Shown here piece after piece: positions 1-12,670 of a DNA stretch of 64,000 bases (its first letter is position 1; each line of letters begins with the position of its first letter). A program made the translations under genes and the position numbers. This DNA is from Isoetes taiwanensis (lineage: Eukaryota; Streptophyta; Lycopodiopsida; Isoetales; Isoetaceae). Under the pieces are notes generated by a model that had not been told where the DNA came from, searched no databases, and saw only the letters and a program-made list of their open reading frames with translations. The stretch spans positions 12,501,654 through 12,565,653 of the forward strand of contig JAJEKV010000025.1 in NCBI GenBank assembly GCA_021234155.1, in the 5' to 3' direction.

Positions 1-2729
1 CCCGCGGTGGCTACGTATTACGCTGCGGTTCCACGAGTTTGAGAAGCGTGATGGCGATCGATTCTTCCGACCCGTAATTTCGTGAGATATGCGGCATCCG
101 GCCAGCATGGCGGTATGGCGGTCAAAGGAATGGAAGTCAACTCCTTTATTATAACGATAAGTGATGTGCCCTCAGACATCGCAGTTCGGGTGAAGCTCAT
201 TCTCTAATGATACATATAATGTAAACCTTATACGGGCATGCACTTATGAAGAAGGCTATTTCAAGATCCATTCAACTATTTCTCTCGCCATGAATGAAGA
301 AGCACATTGCCGTGCACATTAAGCAATGTCGATCTCGCTGAACAGGCCGGAGCACGCGTGAACTGCGGTCTTAACCCTAGATGTCCCCAACGCAAAATGG
401 GAAGGCTACCATGATTTTATCGTAGCCCGCGCTCTTTTAAGAGGTTTCGATTCCTAATGGTGGTGTCACAAACCTTCAAGACATTGACACTTTCTCGCCA
501 TACGCATCACGGACAACGATTGATAACACTTTGTTGTTTACCAAGGAGGTATTTCATTTCTTTCATGGAATGCCCCGCACTGAATTATATCGATCGATCC
601 TAAGTTTGTTAGTGCATTCCGAAAACTTCAGCACCATTCAAACCGGAAAGCATGTTCATCGTATTCTACGCATGGTCAAACAGAGCGCATTCAATCGCAT
701 ATTGAAGGCGAAGATATGCCACGTAACTATGTCTGGAATAATGCTGTCTCGGCCGTATGCATTTACATCCATTTGGTGAGCTGGTTTATAATGGTTACTT
801 AGACAGAGTCCTCAAAATGTCTCCTTTCATGCGATCAATTGGCATACCGCCACCTACCACGTATAAATCCGCCTAAAGTGGAAGTTTCTCAACAGCGTTA
901 CGCATGCGCTGTTCTTGTAGAAGTTAGCGCGGTATATTTGCCATCGTAATATTCCCAGCAAAAGGGAAGCCTACCGACTGGCCATCTGAATAATTACCGG
1001 GAATTTCTAATGGCGACTGCCTGTTAAAGATTAAGGTGAAGGAAATGCCCCGCCAATTGGTATCAGCTAGCTGGCATCTTAGGATGGGTGAATCCTTCAT
1101 AAACCCGAAAAGATAGGTTCTCCCTGCTTCACCATTGGATCTTCTGTTAATAATGAAGATCCAGTTTTCATGTAAGTCTTCAAGAAATATAATCTTTGAT
1201 CTAGAAGAACTTCTGACACCAACACTTCGAGCATTAGACCCAGACCTACCAGACAGCCTGAAGTTTCTTGATCGCTACAGGAGGCGCAAAACCCCACGTA
1301 ATCCTTAAATCTTGTAATACTTCGCTGCTGGAAACACTTTACCCGCTGTATGACGCGAATTACGGGCTCCCCTAAAGCTGGATCACTCTGGATAAGACTT
1401 CACCGATCACTTATGAAAATACGCCAGAATAAACCATCCGCATTTTAATAATCTTTAACCCCGCAACGTGAAGCATTGTGTCATATCCCAGCTGGTGACT
1501 GGCATGGAGAGAGATCCGGCCGCGGGAACTATTTTAAGGCTGGTTGCATGCGCAGACTTAGTGGAGGAATCAGCGCTGGCAGGCGACGGCTGATGTATTT
1601 GGCTAATTTTCTCCCGGCCCCGGTGTTTCAAGCAATGGGAATATGGGCCATCTCTTTACTGGTGACAAACGCAAGCCTTTTACGATGATAGGATTCTTAG
1701 ATTCATAACTTCACTACTTTTAAGGGGTGGTCCCTTCCTTCAACCACACTCCATTTTAAAATTCATTTTGTGAACTTTGAATGCATTTTACTCTCGCAGC
1801 ATCAGTAGGGTAAATTCAGATATCAGAGATAGTTAGGCCCCAAATTGAGCTAACCTTTATTTGAATTTTAAAGCTATGGGCATTACTCTTTAAGTATTAT
1901 CAGCCGCCACTTTTAAAAGTTTCTGTGAAAAGATCATCTCTATGACTTATATATGGATCTCTCTCGCTGATTCTCAATAAGTAAGAGTTATCTTTGGTAT
2001 TATCTCAATTCCCCCACTTTTAACTTTAATGCCGCAGGAGAACATTTAAATCTGGTGGAGGGAGGATGCAGACATTCTGGTATTCATACTTTGAGATGGG
2101 TATGCAACACTTTAATAATAATGCCACGGCATTTTAGTTAAACCTTAAGGGCTTCCAATAAGGGATAACTTTAGATTCACTTCAAATAGATTTTATTAAA
2201 GGCGCTAAATAAAATTAGGATAATTGAAAGAAGCAATTGGCGTTACCTCGCTATAACTAGTTAATGGTCATCAATAGAGGCTAACAGCCTAAACTCCTAT
2301 CATTAGTGGACTCTTAAGTTAATTTGGGGTGAAGTAAAATAGGGTCCCTACTCCCCATTTTGCCCCAAATTCAATAAACAGGGAGAGAAACACTAGTTCT
2401 GCCAATGAAACCCAAAAGTATAGAGACTCCTTCCTGCGGAGGATGGCTCTTTTGCCCAAGACCCATTAGTCCTAGATAGGGTTTCTATCTCCGCTAATAC
2501 CTTTTTGAATAGATGGAATTAAGAATTATCTTTCTATATGTTGTTTCTTGATGACGATGGATATTTAGATGAAGTTTATATTATTCTTTTCTCGCCCTCC
2601 TCGCAATTGGATTAAGGAAGGACAGAGGACCCTTAAAGCCTTAGAATCAGGAGGATGTTTCGAAGTGAATCCCGCACACCCAATATATCGGGCAATGTTG
2701 TTTCAACCCCAGGAGATGTTAAGGATATG
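1..2729. other. No recognisable gene
   Basis: I see only short unrelated open frames on both strands and no domain motif. The first 1.7 kb is less AT-rich than the following kilobase. It may be decayed coding or retroelement sequence, but nothing in it can be named. Confidence 0.5.
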
Positions 2730-2734
2730 GTTCA

Positions 2735-3190
2735 TGGTTAGCCTTTGGCTAACCGATGTATTGAGTGGCATAGGGCCGTTAATGCATTCATCAGCATTGG
2801 ACCACTCTGGACTGAAATCTTGCATTTCCAGCCCATATGGTATGGTAGTGGCATGATGCCACATTTATTTCATATTGGGACCGGCCAATCTATGGCCCAG
2901 ATTTAGCTCTGACTCAAAGGACTCGCGAGATGCTTGAGGGTTAGGGTTTTGTTCTACTTCATTTATATATACTTCAATTGCTTCTAAGGCTTTGCCCGTC
3001 GGCTTTTGGGAGCACCCTTTGAGCAGCAATCGGGCTTCATGATCTCATTTTGGTTCATCTCTTGCTTCTGTCTCCTTTGCCTTGGAGCTCTTCCTCACCT
3101 TTGTTGACTATGAGCATTTGTGGTACTTTTACATCAAAGTACCATGGACCCACGTCATAAGGTCATGCCAGTTAAACCTGCAACTCAATA
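2735..3190 (+). repeat. 5' LTR
   Basis: It is homologous to 6792-7242 over its length, with scattered substitutions and indels. It starts with TGG and ends with ...CTCAATA where the partner reads ...CTCAACA, so the terminal CA has decayed to TA. The target duplication GTTCA lies directly upstream. Confidence 0.85.
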
Positions 3191-4758
3191 ACTGTTTCAT
3201 ATACGGTATCTACTAGGATCAATCTCTTTGTTTTTCTTTTAAGCATCCCAAAAGTTCATAAATGTTCATAAAAAACTAACGGTCACACTCACACTCTGAT
3301 TTTTCAGCACTCGGGATTTTCCATATTTTTCCATCAAGCTTCACGTTCTACTGCCTTCAGCCCTTCCTTTTCCAGTGAGTCTCAGGTTCTTCTTCTTCCT
3401 TAGAGCATGTTCTGCTTTGAAGCAGCATTTGAAATGGTCCAACGATTTTGGTGATTATTTTGTGAAATAAACAACGTTTTTACGCATATATTTTCAGAGT
3501 GTTTTATTTGCACTTCGGTTCCAGCTCTCTCCATCGCCTTTTTGTGGTAAAGATAAGATATGCCTCCTTCATTGATATTTTGACCCGCTTCTATATTTAA
3601 AATGGAGAGTTCTCGACTCCCCAGATGTCCATAATTTCGATGTTCTAATTCACTTGTCTTGTGCCACCAAGCTAATGTGGATGTCTCTAATCGACGTAAG
3701 CTCCAATTTAACGCTTCTAGGATCTCCTCGCTTATATCGCTTCGTGTCCTCGTTAAGAGCAGCAAAGCCAAACCCTATCATCAATATAGCAGCTTTTTTC
3801 AAAGCTGCGTCTTGAGCCCCGTTTCACCGTCAAAATAAAATGTTATCTTCAGAGCATCTACTATGTCGTTAAAGATCCACATTTGGCCTCGCCGCCATTA
3901 ATAACACCTCTCGACCAACATGGCAATAATCACGCAGCCTTCTATACTTCTATTGTTACAGAACTTATTGAGGCAGCCCATGGATTTTTTCTTCGCCATA
4001 ACCGCTTCCAGTTTAAGAAACGAGGGCCGCATGCATCGACTCACATGACAATTCCGCTTCATTTTTCCTCGAATTAATTCTACTTGCAACACAAGCACTG
4101 TTCATTTTGGTGTTTTTCTTTCCACAAAGAAATCGCCAAAACCACAGAGTAAATAAGGCTGTGTTCATTATCGCAGCGATAATTCAGCAACACGCTTTTG
4201 CTTTGTGGCCACGCCTAATTCCTCGACTGTAGAAACTATGTCGCCGCTCGACTCCAAATTGCCAGTGAGCCTAACTTCAAGGTATATAGTCTAGCATAAA
4301 GTTCTTCAATCACAAAGAAATATATCTCCTCAGGTGCTGCAGCCTTAACGGGCCGTATCAGCTTGGCCCAAGAAAAGGAGTTTCTCGCTTCCAATAACCG
4401 GGATCAGATGCGTGTCCCGAAGTATCTCAACAACTCTCAACAACAAATTTCTCTCGTTTTCTGGCGTTTTTGAAAGCCGAATTTTGATCAAATTCATTTT
4501 TTTCGGTCTTAGCTTTTGTCACCACAAGAAGAAGCCGCAAATTGCGCACCTATTTGAATGAAGTTTCATCTCATATTTGGGTCGGACAATTTACTGCTAA
4601 TTCCAACATCCGTCCGGTCTCTGCCATTGTATCGGATAACCAAGGCAAAACCAACATGGATTTGCAAAGCCCCATGTAAAACCGGTCCTCAAAGCGGCAT
4701 TGGCCCGGCAACCGCGATGCAAACTCTCGCCAGATTATTCTTATGAAATACCATCTTC

Positions 4759-5691
4759 TTGACCTCCTTTACGCGCGGAGAGCAATTTCCGCATCAATCT
4801 ACCCTATTTGCCTCCGCGCTTCATATCTTTGCAGCCACAACCACGGCAGATCAAGCTCGGGCCCACAACATCCTCTCTGTGGCAACCCACCATTTCCTCT
4901 CGACCTCTGCGGATGCTGCGCTTCAAACTCAATTTGTCTTCATGGCGGCATCGGCAGCGGTGGCACACACTCATTCAGGAGTTTTACGTGGCAATAAACT
5001 GCCCTCCTTCGCCGGATGTGATCCCTTACGCGGCCGGATGCATGGCCTTGAAAAATGTCCGGAACACTCCGGCCATTTGCAACACTCCGCGATGTCATCT
5101 GACTTCATGCCATCTCGCGGCCCACTTTCGGGGCAAAGGAATTCTCAAGGCCGCGGTATTACGGTAACACTTCATCGCGGTTTTGCGATCTCGCGGCATC
5201 ACCAAACCTTCCATCTCCACAACCTCTTTCGCGTGGAAACTTTCTTTGCCTTCCGCGGCTGTCGAGCGTGGCCTCTCCTCCCTCGTACCTCCGCGGCATC
5301 GCCGGACTCCCGCGGCCCTTCACGGGCGTGGCCTCCTCCTGCACGGCCCATCTGGCGTGGCGTATCGAACCCGGCATCGGAACCTCTTAAATGGGAGCAA
5401 CAAGCCCACGGCCATCCGCGGCGTGGCTTCAAGTCTGCGAGAATCTTACGGGCGTCATCACGAAAACCCGTAGAAGCCCGCGGCGTGGCCGAGTCTTCAA
5501 TATCTTCAGCGCGTGAACCACGGCCCCCGGTAACCTCAAACCTCAAAGACCTCACCGGCGTGGCCTGCATGAACCCACATTGCAGTGCTGTCGCGCCAAC
5601 ATCACCAGCCCTTCAAGTGGCATCAAACCCCACGGTCCATCCCTTGGCGTGGCACATTTCTTTAATGTCAACACATTGTCGGGGTTTTTAA
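4759..5691 (+). CDS. GC-rich 310-codon ORF inside the LTR element, function unknown
   Basis: This is the longest open frame in the window. It lies inside the LTR element and coincides with a GC-rich island that stands out from the AT-rich surroundings. The conceptual protein is rich in Ala, Ser, Pro, Arg and His. It contains no gag zinc knuckle (CCHC) and no recognisable capsid, protease or RT motif. The DNA repeats a short degenerate motif (GCGGC-GTGGC) that continues downstream in non-coding sequence, so the frame may be open only because stop codons are rare at high GC. It could be a divergent gag or a captured fragment, but chance is at least as likely. Confidence 0.2.
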   Translation: MTSFTRGEQFPHQSTLFASALHIFAATTTADQARAHNILSVATHHFLSTSADAALQTQFVFMAASAAVAHTHSGVLRGNKLPSFAGCDPLRGRMHGLEKCPEHSGHLQHSAMSSDFMPSRGPLSGQRNSQGRGITVTLHRGFAISRHHQTFHLHNLFRVETFFAFRGCRAWPLLPRTSAASPDSRGPSRAWPPPARPIWRGVSNPASEPLKWEQQAHGHPRRGFKSARILRASSRKPVEARGVAESSISSAREPRPPVTSNLKDLTGVACMNPHCSAVAPTSPALQVASNPTVHPLAWHISLMSTHCRGF

Positions 5692-6650
5692 CGACAATTT
5701 TCTTTCCTAGAAAGAATTCGACACTTGACACTTGAATATTCCACATGGCCCACATTTTGGTGTTTTTCACCCCTTGTAATGTTGAAGCCATTTTTTCACA
5801 TACCAGAATATTTAGTCCTACCATTATGCCTTTGGAGGAAAAAATTCATGCAACTATGACTTCAAACATCACGGCCCCACGGCGTGAGTCCAACAAAATT
5901 GTCACAGCCCCTCATGGCGTGACTTCAAGCACAAATTTTCGATCCACTTTTGACGCAAGCAGCATCTGGAGCATATTTTTGGCACATTTTGAGGGACGCC
6001 TCATCTTTTGCCCGATTTTTAGATCGCTTTTTGCACCTTTGCAACAAATTTCAAGTTCACTCGCAATGGCGTGAAGATGAATTCGCCTTAGCCCTTCGTT
6101 ATCAACCTCACATGGCCACATGGCGTGTGTAGGCCAATTTCAATAATTTCTCTTTGGTGTCAACTTTTTCAAGTTCAACATTTTGATCAACCACATCCGT
6201 CCATAATACATGGCAGTTGAGCCTCGTTCAAGTTCAACAAATGGCGTGAAGATGACTTATGGCCTTCCGCCCCTTCACTTTCAACTCCTTCAAGTTCAAC
6301 TATCTGATCAAACTCTTTCCAGTTCAAATGGCGTGAAGATGACTTAGGGCCTTCCGCCCCCTCAATCACTTATGTTTCAACTCTTTCAAGTTCAACTCCT
6401 TGTTTCCACTTTTCAAGTTCAACATCATGAAGATGACTTAGGACCTTTAAGCCCTTCAACAATTTTTCTTTCAAATTTTTGTTCAACTCATTACAAGACA
6501 CTTTGATTGGCGCATGTATTCGAGCTAAGTGGCAAGCTCTATGAGAAGTGGTGGCAGCCTTCTCAACATTAGATTCGACTTCTATGGAATTAAAGGAGCT
6601 CGTGGCAAGCTCAAGAGAAGTGGTGGCGACCTTCTCAACCTCTCATGCTT
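5410..6650 (+). repeat. Degenerate short repeats in the 3' internal region of the LTR element
   Basis: The motif TGGCGTG recurs many times from the GC-rich island to about 6340. From 6230 to 6440 a longer block (GGCGTGAAGATGACTTA followed by GGCCTTCCGCCCC) appears twice and in a shortened third form, mixed with CAAGTTCAAC copies. At 6530-6640 a unit containing GAGAAGTGGTGGC and CCTTCTCAAC occurs twice. I see no coding signal. Confidence 0.6.
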
Positions 6651-6791
6651 TTGGTACTTCATCGACATTGGCATTTTTGATCAAGAATTTTCGGTGACAT
6701 TATCGTTACCTCCCCTCACTTTGGCCCTTTGTTGTAAATGTTTAACCTGATGTTATAAAGGTTCTACATAGTTTGGTGTGGTGGGGGGGAG

Positions 6792-7242
6792 TGTTAGCCC
6801 TTTGGGCTAAACGTATGTATGAGTGGCATAGGCCACATGCATTCATCACATTGGACCACTTGATCTAGGGCCCAGATTTAGCCCATATATATGGTAGGTG
6901 GCATATGCCACATGTATTTGTCATATTGGACCCCACAATCTATGGCCCAGTTGCTTTAGCCTAGATCGGTGGGCGGTGAGATGTCAATTAGGGTTAGGGT
7001 TTTGCTCTACTATTTAGAGAGAGCATTTCCTCTCATTGTTTAAGGTTTTTGCTCACGTTTTGGAGCACCTCCTTTTGGAGCATCAATATGATTCAGTTTT
7101 GTTCATTCTTTGCTTTGTTCTTGTTCTTGGAGTTTCTTCCCACCTTCTTTTGTTGATCTATGAGCATTTGTGGCAGCCTTGTGGCATCAGGCAGTCATGG
7201 ACTGCTGCTGCAAGGTCATGCTAAGAACCCCAAAACTCAACA
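6792..7242 (+). repeat. 3' LTR
   Basis: It begins TGTTAGCCC directly after a G-rich polypurine tract and ends ...CTCAACA. The duplication GTTCA follows at 7243-7247. It is homologous to 2735-3190. Confidence 0.87.
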
Positions 7243-7247
7243 GTTCA

Positions 7248-8040
7248 ACACCAAACAACAGACACAACTGGGGAATCGGGGGTGGAGCCTTGCTGAGCGT
7301 GGTTACTGGAGCTCCTACAATGTGCTAGGCCTATAGTTGGTCACTGTGTGTGGGCCAGGTATGGGTTTGACACCTCCTGGGTCGTTGGATATGGCCGTTA
7401 TGGACGTCCTCGACTTTGTGTAGATTTAGGGGGATAAGTCGGGTATAGATACGGGTGCTGCAAGTATGGCAGGTATCCTCCAGCACACCCAAGGAACCGT
7501 TGTGATCCGGGAGGAGAAGCTTCTCTGACCCGCCTCATCGGATCGGGGAGATGTAACCCGGAGTAGTCCCACAGGTTGATTCCTTGGGATTGCATCTCCG
7601 GAGGGCTACAAGCATGTCATAGCATGATTCAGCCTATCTGCAAAGTGTGCACAGGAGGGGCAGATGGAGTGGACTACCCTAGCCATTGTCTTATGCCAGC
7701 CAACGCCATGTTATACCTCTGTCAGTTGTTATCCTCAGGCCTGGCCGTCAGTTGACCCCTTGGAGTCTGAGCCTCATTGCTCATGTTATTGATGGCTGTA
7801 CTTTTCTTTCGTTGATGATGATGGATGGACCACCCTTCGTGATGGTATATTATTTTAGCATGATTGTTGTATGCTAACGTGTATGTATGCTTTTGTTGTA
7901 TAGGATTTCCCATAGAGGACGTGGGATGAATGACACCTCCATGTTCCTCGCCCGGACACTTGGCCATCCCAAGTGGTCCGAGTATGACGGAGGGCCTTAC
8001 CATGGTGATGTAGTCGCCATGGGAGGGGAATTCCCGTATT
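7248..8040. other. No recognisable gene; possible 5' part of LINE A
   Basis: The segment lies between the LTR element and the first readable endonuclease motif of LINE A. Open frames are short and carry no motif I recognise. It could be the LINE's 5' untranslated region or a decayed first ORF. Confidence 0.4.
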
Positions 8041-8149
8041 TGTACGATAGGAGCATCGTATAGATTCTGGGAGCGTCACAGATGCCATTATAGGTTCTAA
8101 TTTCAATGTCCTGGTTGCTACTGCTAATTCGGCTAAGGCTAGTGTCCTC

Positions 8150-8550
8150 ATTGCTTGGAAGCCTTTCCTTAATGTTACTTTTACTCAAGTCGATAGGTTT
8201 GGACGTTGGATAATAGTCAAATGGATGAACAATAGCTAAGAGTGGAGGATCGTGAATGTGTATGCACCTAATCAGCCACGTCAACGAGGTTCTTCGTAGC
8301 CCACTTTACGGACCAAGATTCTGCGACTCTGACATAATGCAGCATGGCTACTGGTTGGTGATTTTAATATGGTTGAATTTGAAGCTGATAGATGTTGCAG
8401 AGGCATACAGGTTGTTCATGGATTTGAGCACGAGCAGTGGAGGCAGTTTGTACTGGATTGCAGGCTTGTAGAGATTGATGGAGACGAATCCTTTACATGG
8501 TGTAATGGCTGGACTGGATTAGATAGAGCTTATGCTCGGCTCGATCGCGG
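8150..8550 (+). pseudogene. LINE A endonuclease (EEP domain) remnant
   Basis: Across frames the DNA reads NVYAPN, then LLVGDFNMVE, then SFTWCNGWTGLDRAYARLDR. These are the landmark blocks of the L1 apurinic-type endonuclease, including the metal- and DNA-contacting D-x-N motif. In-frame stops interrupt the frame, and it is cut at the X1 insertion point. The same frame resumes at 14669 with a stretch ending SILDSFVPDHNPIGF, where a final (S/P)DH motif is expected. Confidence 0.7.
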
Positions 8551-8557
8551 CTAGTAC

Positions 8558-8591
8558 GATTTATCTGCGTTTTGAGATTAGCAGATAAATC
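8558..8591 (-). repeat. Subterminal hairpin of X1
   Basis: GATTTATCTGC (8558-8568) and GCAGATAAATC (8581-8591) are perfect 11-bp inverted repeats with a 12-base loop, 3 bases from CTAG. In X2 the second arm has mutated (ATGATAAATC). Confidence 0.75.
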
Positions 8592-10665
8592 CGCTTCTTG
8601 AGGCTAGTTGAAAGAGTCCCCCTTGGAGTATTTATAGCCTTGTTGCATTCCTCCCATTTTCATCAGCCGTCTTTGAGCCTCCCCCTTTGTAGTCGCATGC
8701 CCCTACCTTTGTAGTCGCTTTGGAGCCTCTCCTCTTTAGGTCGTTTGTCAGCCTCTCCCACAGTGGCTCGCTTGTTAGTCTGCAGCCAGTGAAGCAAAGC
8801 GCCTGCGCCTATTCAAACATTATTCAGTTCAAGTCATTCTATACGTCTGATAGAGTGGATCGCTTATTTCAAACATCTGTTAAAGTGAAGCGCCTATTCA
8901 AACATTGTTTAGTTCCAAATGTATCGTTTTCCACTACTATGGTGCCACCGAGACAAGGTTTTCATGTTTTTATAGTTCTGTGTGGTCTCATTGGTTTTTT
9001 GCCTCGGGTTGGAAGCCTGTTTTTATGATAGCGATATCTGTTACCATGAATTTGCTTGGCTTGGGGCACCTGTTTTATCTGAGGTTTCCCTTCATGCTTG
9101 TAGCTGGGTGTTCCTTTTGTAGCTGATTCTGTGGTTTAGGGCTTTGCCTCGTTATTGTTTGTTATGGCCTTTTTTGATGTCGGCACTTTTGGATCTATAT
9201 TTTATGATCTGTGGTATCTTCAAGCTCCCATTTTCACTTTTGGCACTTGATTCGATCTTGTTCGGCCGAAAATCGACGGGCAGTTGCACCAGCGATCCAT
9301 TTGCAGTCTTCGTATTCTAGACGGTGCAAAGGCAGCCCAGGATAAGCGTTTTTCTAGAAAGGCATTATTTTTCTTATTTTCTTTCTTGTTAAGGTATATT
9401 AGTAGCATGGATCCGTTGGTTAAATTGTAAGTCATGTGGTTGTGGACCAGGTTCGTTTCCCATCTATGCTGATCCATTAGTTCTTTTGTCACATCTAGAT
9501 ATTTATAGCTAGGAACTGCTCTAGGTTGTAGACAGAGATTCTTTTTCAATTTATGCTAATCCAGGTTTTATCACTCCTAAACAATTGCAGGCATGAATTA
9601 GTTGGTTCCCTGGACAGAGAGTCATTTTCGTCTCTACTAATCCCATTGTCTACTAATCCCATGTGCTTTGTTAAATCCAGACATTCAGAGTTGTTTTAGG
9701 TTGATGCTTCTCTAGTTGCCTTTTCTAGTACTTACGTAGAAACCGATGTGTTGAGTAATCAATATGAGTAGTACTATGTGTCGTTAGCACACATCCATGA
9801 GTTTGTAGCATCTTTAAGTTTTACGCACCATAGCTACATGTCATCTTCAATACAGCTTGTTTGGAAATCGGTTATGGACTTGTACCAAAATTAGTTTTGC
9901 AAAAGCAATATGGTATTCTTAGGGCATTTATGCTGTCAATATTCCTTTGGTTCAGTTTCTTCTTGAATTACCATCGTAGTCGGAGTCCTGCCTTGGCTGG
10001 AGGAGCTCTATTTTAAATACGTTGTTCCCCTGCATAATAGTTTGATTGATGACATGACATGGACCGATTCTTCTCCCTATCTCATCATTGTTTGGTATTT
10101 TTATTGGTTCCTAGTTTGCATTTTGACTAAATGCTTGTTGTTTTCTAGTTATTTTGGCATTGTTATCTGGTCCGCTTGACGCTTTGGCTTTCTCCTAAAA
10201 CTAATTTTTTCATTGTAGCTGTAACATTTATACAACATACTACCTTTGCTTCTTTTGCATTGATGTAACAAATCCGAGCCTACGGAGCTGTTAGAACAGC
10301 ACGTTGGTATTACAACAACAAGGAAGCAAGGAAATGCGTGGGACTAGCTATGTTTTTAGTTTCTGGACTTTGCACTTTATTTGGTTGTTCTCGCTTGGAA
10401 GTGGCTTCTACCATCTATAATTTGCCTTGAGAGTGGAGCTGGTGTCTATAAGTGTATGCAACTCAGAAGCCTGCAATATATCCAATAAGGTTTGTCATAG
10501 CATTTTTTATTTTTCCCCTCCATTTCTTGGTCTATTTGGGAGCTACGACGGAAGTTGCTCGAATTTCTCTACGAAGGACAATAGAAGAATCACTATGCCT
10601 TTGGATCCAGACGCCATTATGCTGTTAATGCTGGATCTAAGTGTTGACTTTTATTCTTTCATGTT

Positions 10666-10915
10666 GCATAGCATCCAATTCAAGTTTGATTTGAGGTCTA
10701 TCTTTATCTCTTATTCGATTTTGATGCTTAGGTCTTATGCCCAAGAGTTTGGCCTTCATCATAAGATCATCTTTCCTCATTTAACTTTAACTTGTATAGC
10801 ATACAATTCAGGTTTGATTTGAGGTTTGATCCAGTTTTGATGCACCGGTTTTATGGCTTAATAGTTTGGCCTTCGTCATAGGATCATCTTTTCTCATCTA
10901 TCTTTAACACCTGTT
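10666..10915 (+). repeat. Two-copy tandem duplication (~125 bp) inside X1
   Basis: A unit beginning TATAGCAT/CATAGCAT and containing AAGTTTGATTTGAGG, TTTTGATGC and TTTGGCCTTC occurs at 10666-10793 and again at 10794-10915, with about 15-20% divergence by eye. Confidence 0.75.
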
Positions 10916-11036
10916 GTAGTTTTCTATTGGTACAGTCTGAGTGTCATAATGGTTGGGTTATGAAGTTTATTTTAGTTTTCAGCTTAGCCTGCATAGTAGA
11001 ACATGTAATTTCATTTTCTTTGCTTAGATTACATAA

Positions 11037-11312
11037 TAGAGCATGCCAGCAGCACTTAAAATAACGAAATTCGAAGTTGGCAAGGTGGAGCATTTTGGCT
11101 TGAGAAATGGATGCCCTCATTGCCAGAACATGAATGTTTGAAAGCATCAGGGCAAGTAACAGAACATGCCGGTAGCACTTCCAAGAACAGAATTTCGGGT
11201 TGGCAGTAAGGTAGAGTATTTTTGCTTGAATAATGGTTGCCCCTTTTGTGTTGGCAGTAAGGTCCCCTTTTGCCCAATGTATGGATGCTTGGAAGCATCA
11301 GGGCAAGTGTGT
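11037..11312 (+). repeat. Two-copy tandem duplication (~125-150 bp) inside X1
   Basis: Both copies start with (AGA)GCATGCC followed by AGCACTT and end with GAAGCATCAGGGCAAGT or AAAGCATCAGGGCAAGT. The second copy has an additional internal repeat of TTGGCAGTAAGGT. Confidence 0.75.
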
Positions 11313-12284
11313 TCAAGTTGCTTATGGTAATGGATGTCCAGTCTTAATAAGGCTATGTTCTAATTTATTTTCGTAGTCAAACAGTATTGCCATCTTTCAA
11401 CTGTTATTTGGGACTTTTAAGAGGAGATTCCATGCATTCGAGGATAGTTCTTCATGGTAAGTTAGGGTCAACTTTTTCTAGAATTGTTGTGGACAAGAGA
11501 GTCGAGTGAAAGTAAATTAAATTTAGTCAAATCACTATGTAGCATGGGACGTCCACTGGTATACGGGCTCTAAACTTCATAAACTTCAGATTTGACTTTG
11601 TATTTAGTTTTCTTTAAGCTATAAAACTTTAGTCAAGTACTTTGTGGAATGGGATATCCACTCTTATATGGGCTTTAAACTTCAGATTTGACTATAACAC
11701 AGCTTTCCTTCCTATCAGGCAAACACTCGTCACTAATTTGGTTGCATTACCCCATTGTGTACATTCAAGCTATATTCGTTGTTTCTTTATCTAATTCTGC
11801 ATTGTAAAGGTCAGATTTCGTGTTTTGATGATGGATATCCTTCAAGTTCTACCATTTTTTTCGGAATTGGTTAGGGGGTTACTAGAGGTTTGTGTTGATG
11901 GGAGTTTTGATATGTTGTTTCTCTAGATGTGTTTAGATGCTTCCACTATTACGTTTGTTTTGTATCTTGCATGTGTAGAGAACTAGAGACCTGGTTAGAA
12001 TGCTTTTGAATGTTTCGCTAGGTTGAAGCGTGTAGATAGTATTGAAGATAGTGTTTAAGTTGAGGTCAGCAGTGTTTAGAATGCTATTGAATGTGTTGTA
12101 TAGAACGGTTCTGCTAGGTTGGAAGTGTTGAAATTTTTAGGGAATGCTACTTTTAAAAGTGAAGTTGAGCTTACCATAATTGTCTCGAAGATTTTCTTTC
12201 TCATTGACATTGGATCTCATGGAATAAGTTTAGTTCATGGTGCGATCTTGAATAAGTTGTGGTGTTTCTAAGTTGCACGAGTCT

Positions 12285-12670
12285 GCTATTGCCTGAATAT
12301 AAGGTCTAGAGTTGCATCTTTTGAACTTGTTGGTTTAACTTGTGGTGCAAGTTTGCATGAGTTATGGCGAAGTTTGCTTAAGTTATGGCATTGCCGAGCA
12401 GCGGTATAAGGTAGCTGAGTGTTGCAATTTGATCTTTTTTTGAGTCCCAACTTATGCCTATGGTTCTCATTCAAGTCTATTCTAGTGGCTTGCTTCAAGT
12501 TCCAACTTGTGCTTATGGTTTCCATGTAAGTTTACCCTAGCGGATTGCGTCAATTTTGACCCAAGTTTATTGTTGCTTGAGTATAAGGTATTGGAGTGTT
12601 GCTAATTGGGCTTTGTCGAGTTTCCAACTTGTGCCTATCATTCTCATTTAAGGATACTCTAGTAAATTGC
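12285..12670 (+). repeat. Degenerate tandem repeats inside X1
   Basis: ATAAGGT followed by GAGTGTTGC or GAGTTGC recurs near 12298, 12402 and 12580. CAACTTGTGCTTATGG-type blocks and TTGCTTCAA blocks occur between them, so a unit of roughly 130-170 bp is repeated about 2.5 times. Confidence 0.6.

Larger units (their letters stand above)
2735..7242 (+). mobile_element. Non-autonomous LTR retrotransposon (LARD-like) with intact target duplication
   Basis: Two diverged direct repeats of about 450 bp (2735-3190 and 6792-7242) flank 3.6 kb of internal DNA. Both repeats begin with TG and a short palindrome (TTAGCC..GGCTAA). They share the blocks around 'GGCCCAGATTTAGC', 'AGGGTTAGGGTTTTG' and 'GAGCATTTGTGG'. 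The 3' repeat ends in CA. The 5 bp GTTCA occur immediately before the 5' repeat (2730-2734) and immediately after the 3' repeat (7243-7247), as expected of integrase. A purine run (about 6777-6791, GGTGGGGGGGAG) abuts the 3' LTR as a polypurine tract. No protease, RT, RNase H or integrase is detectable, so the element must have been moved by another element's proteins. The PBS is unclear; CGGTATCTACTAGGA near 3204 is a weak candidate. Confidence 0.88.
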
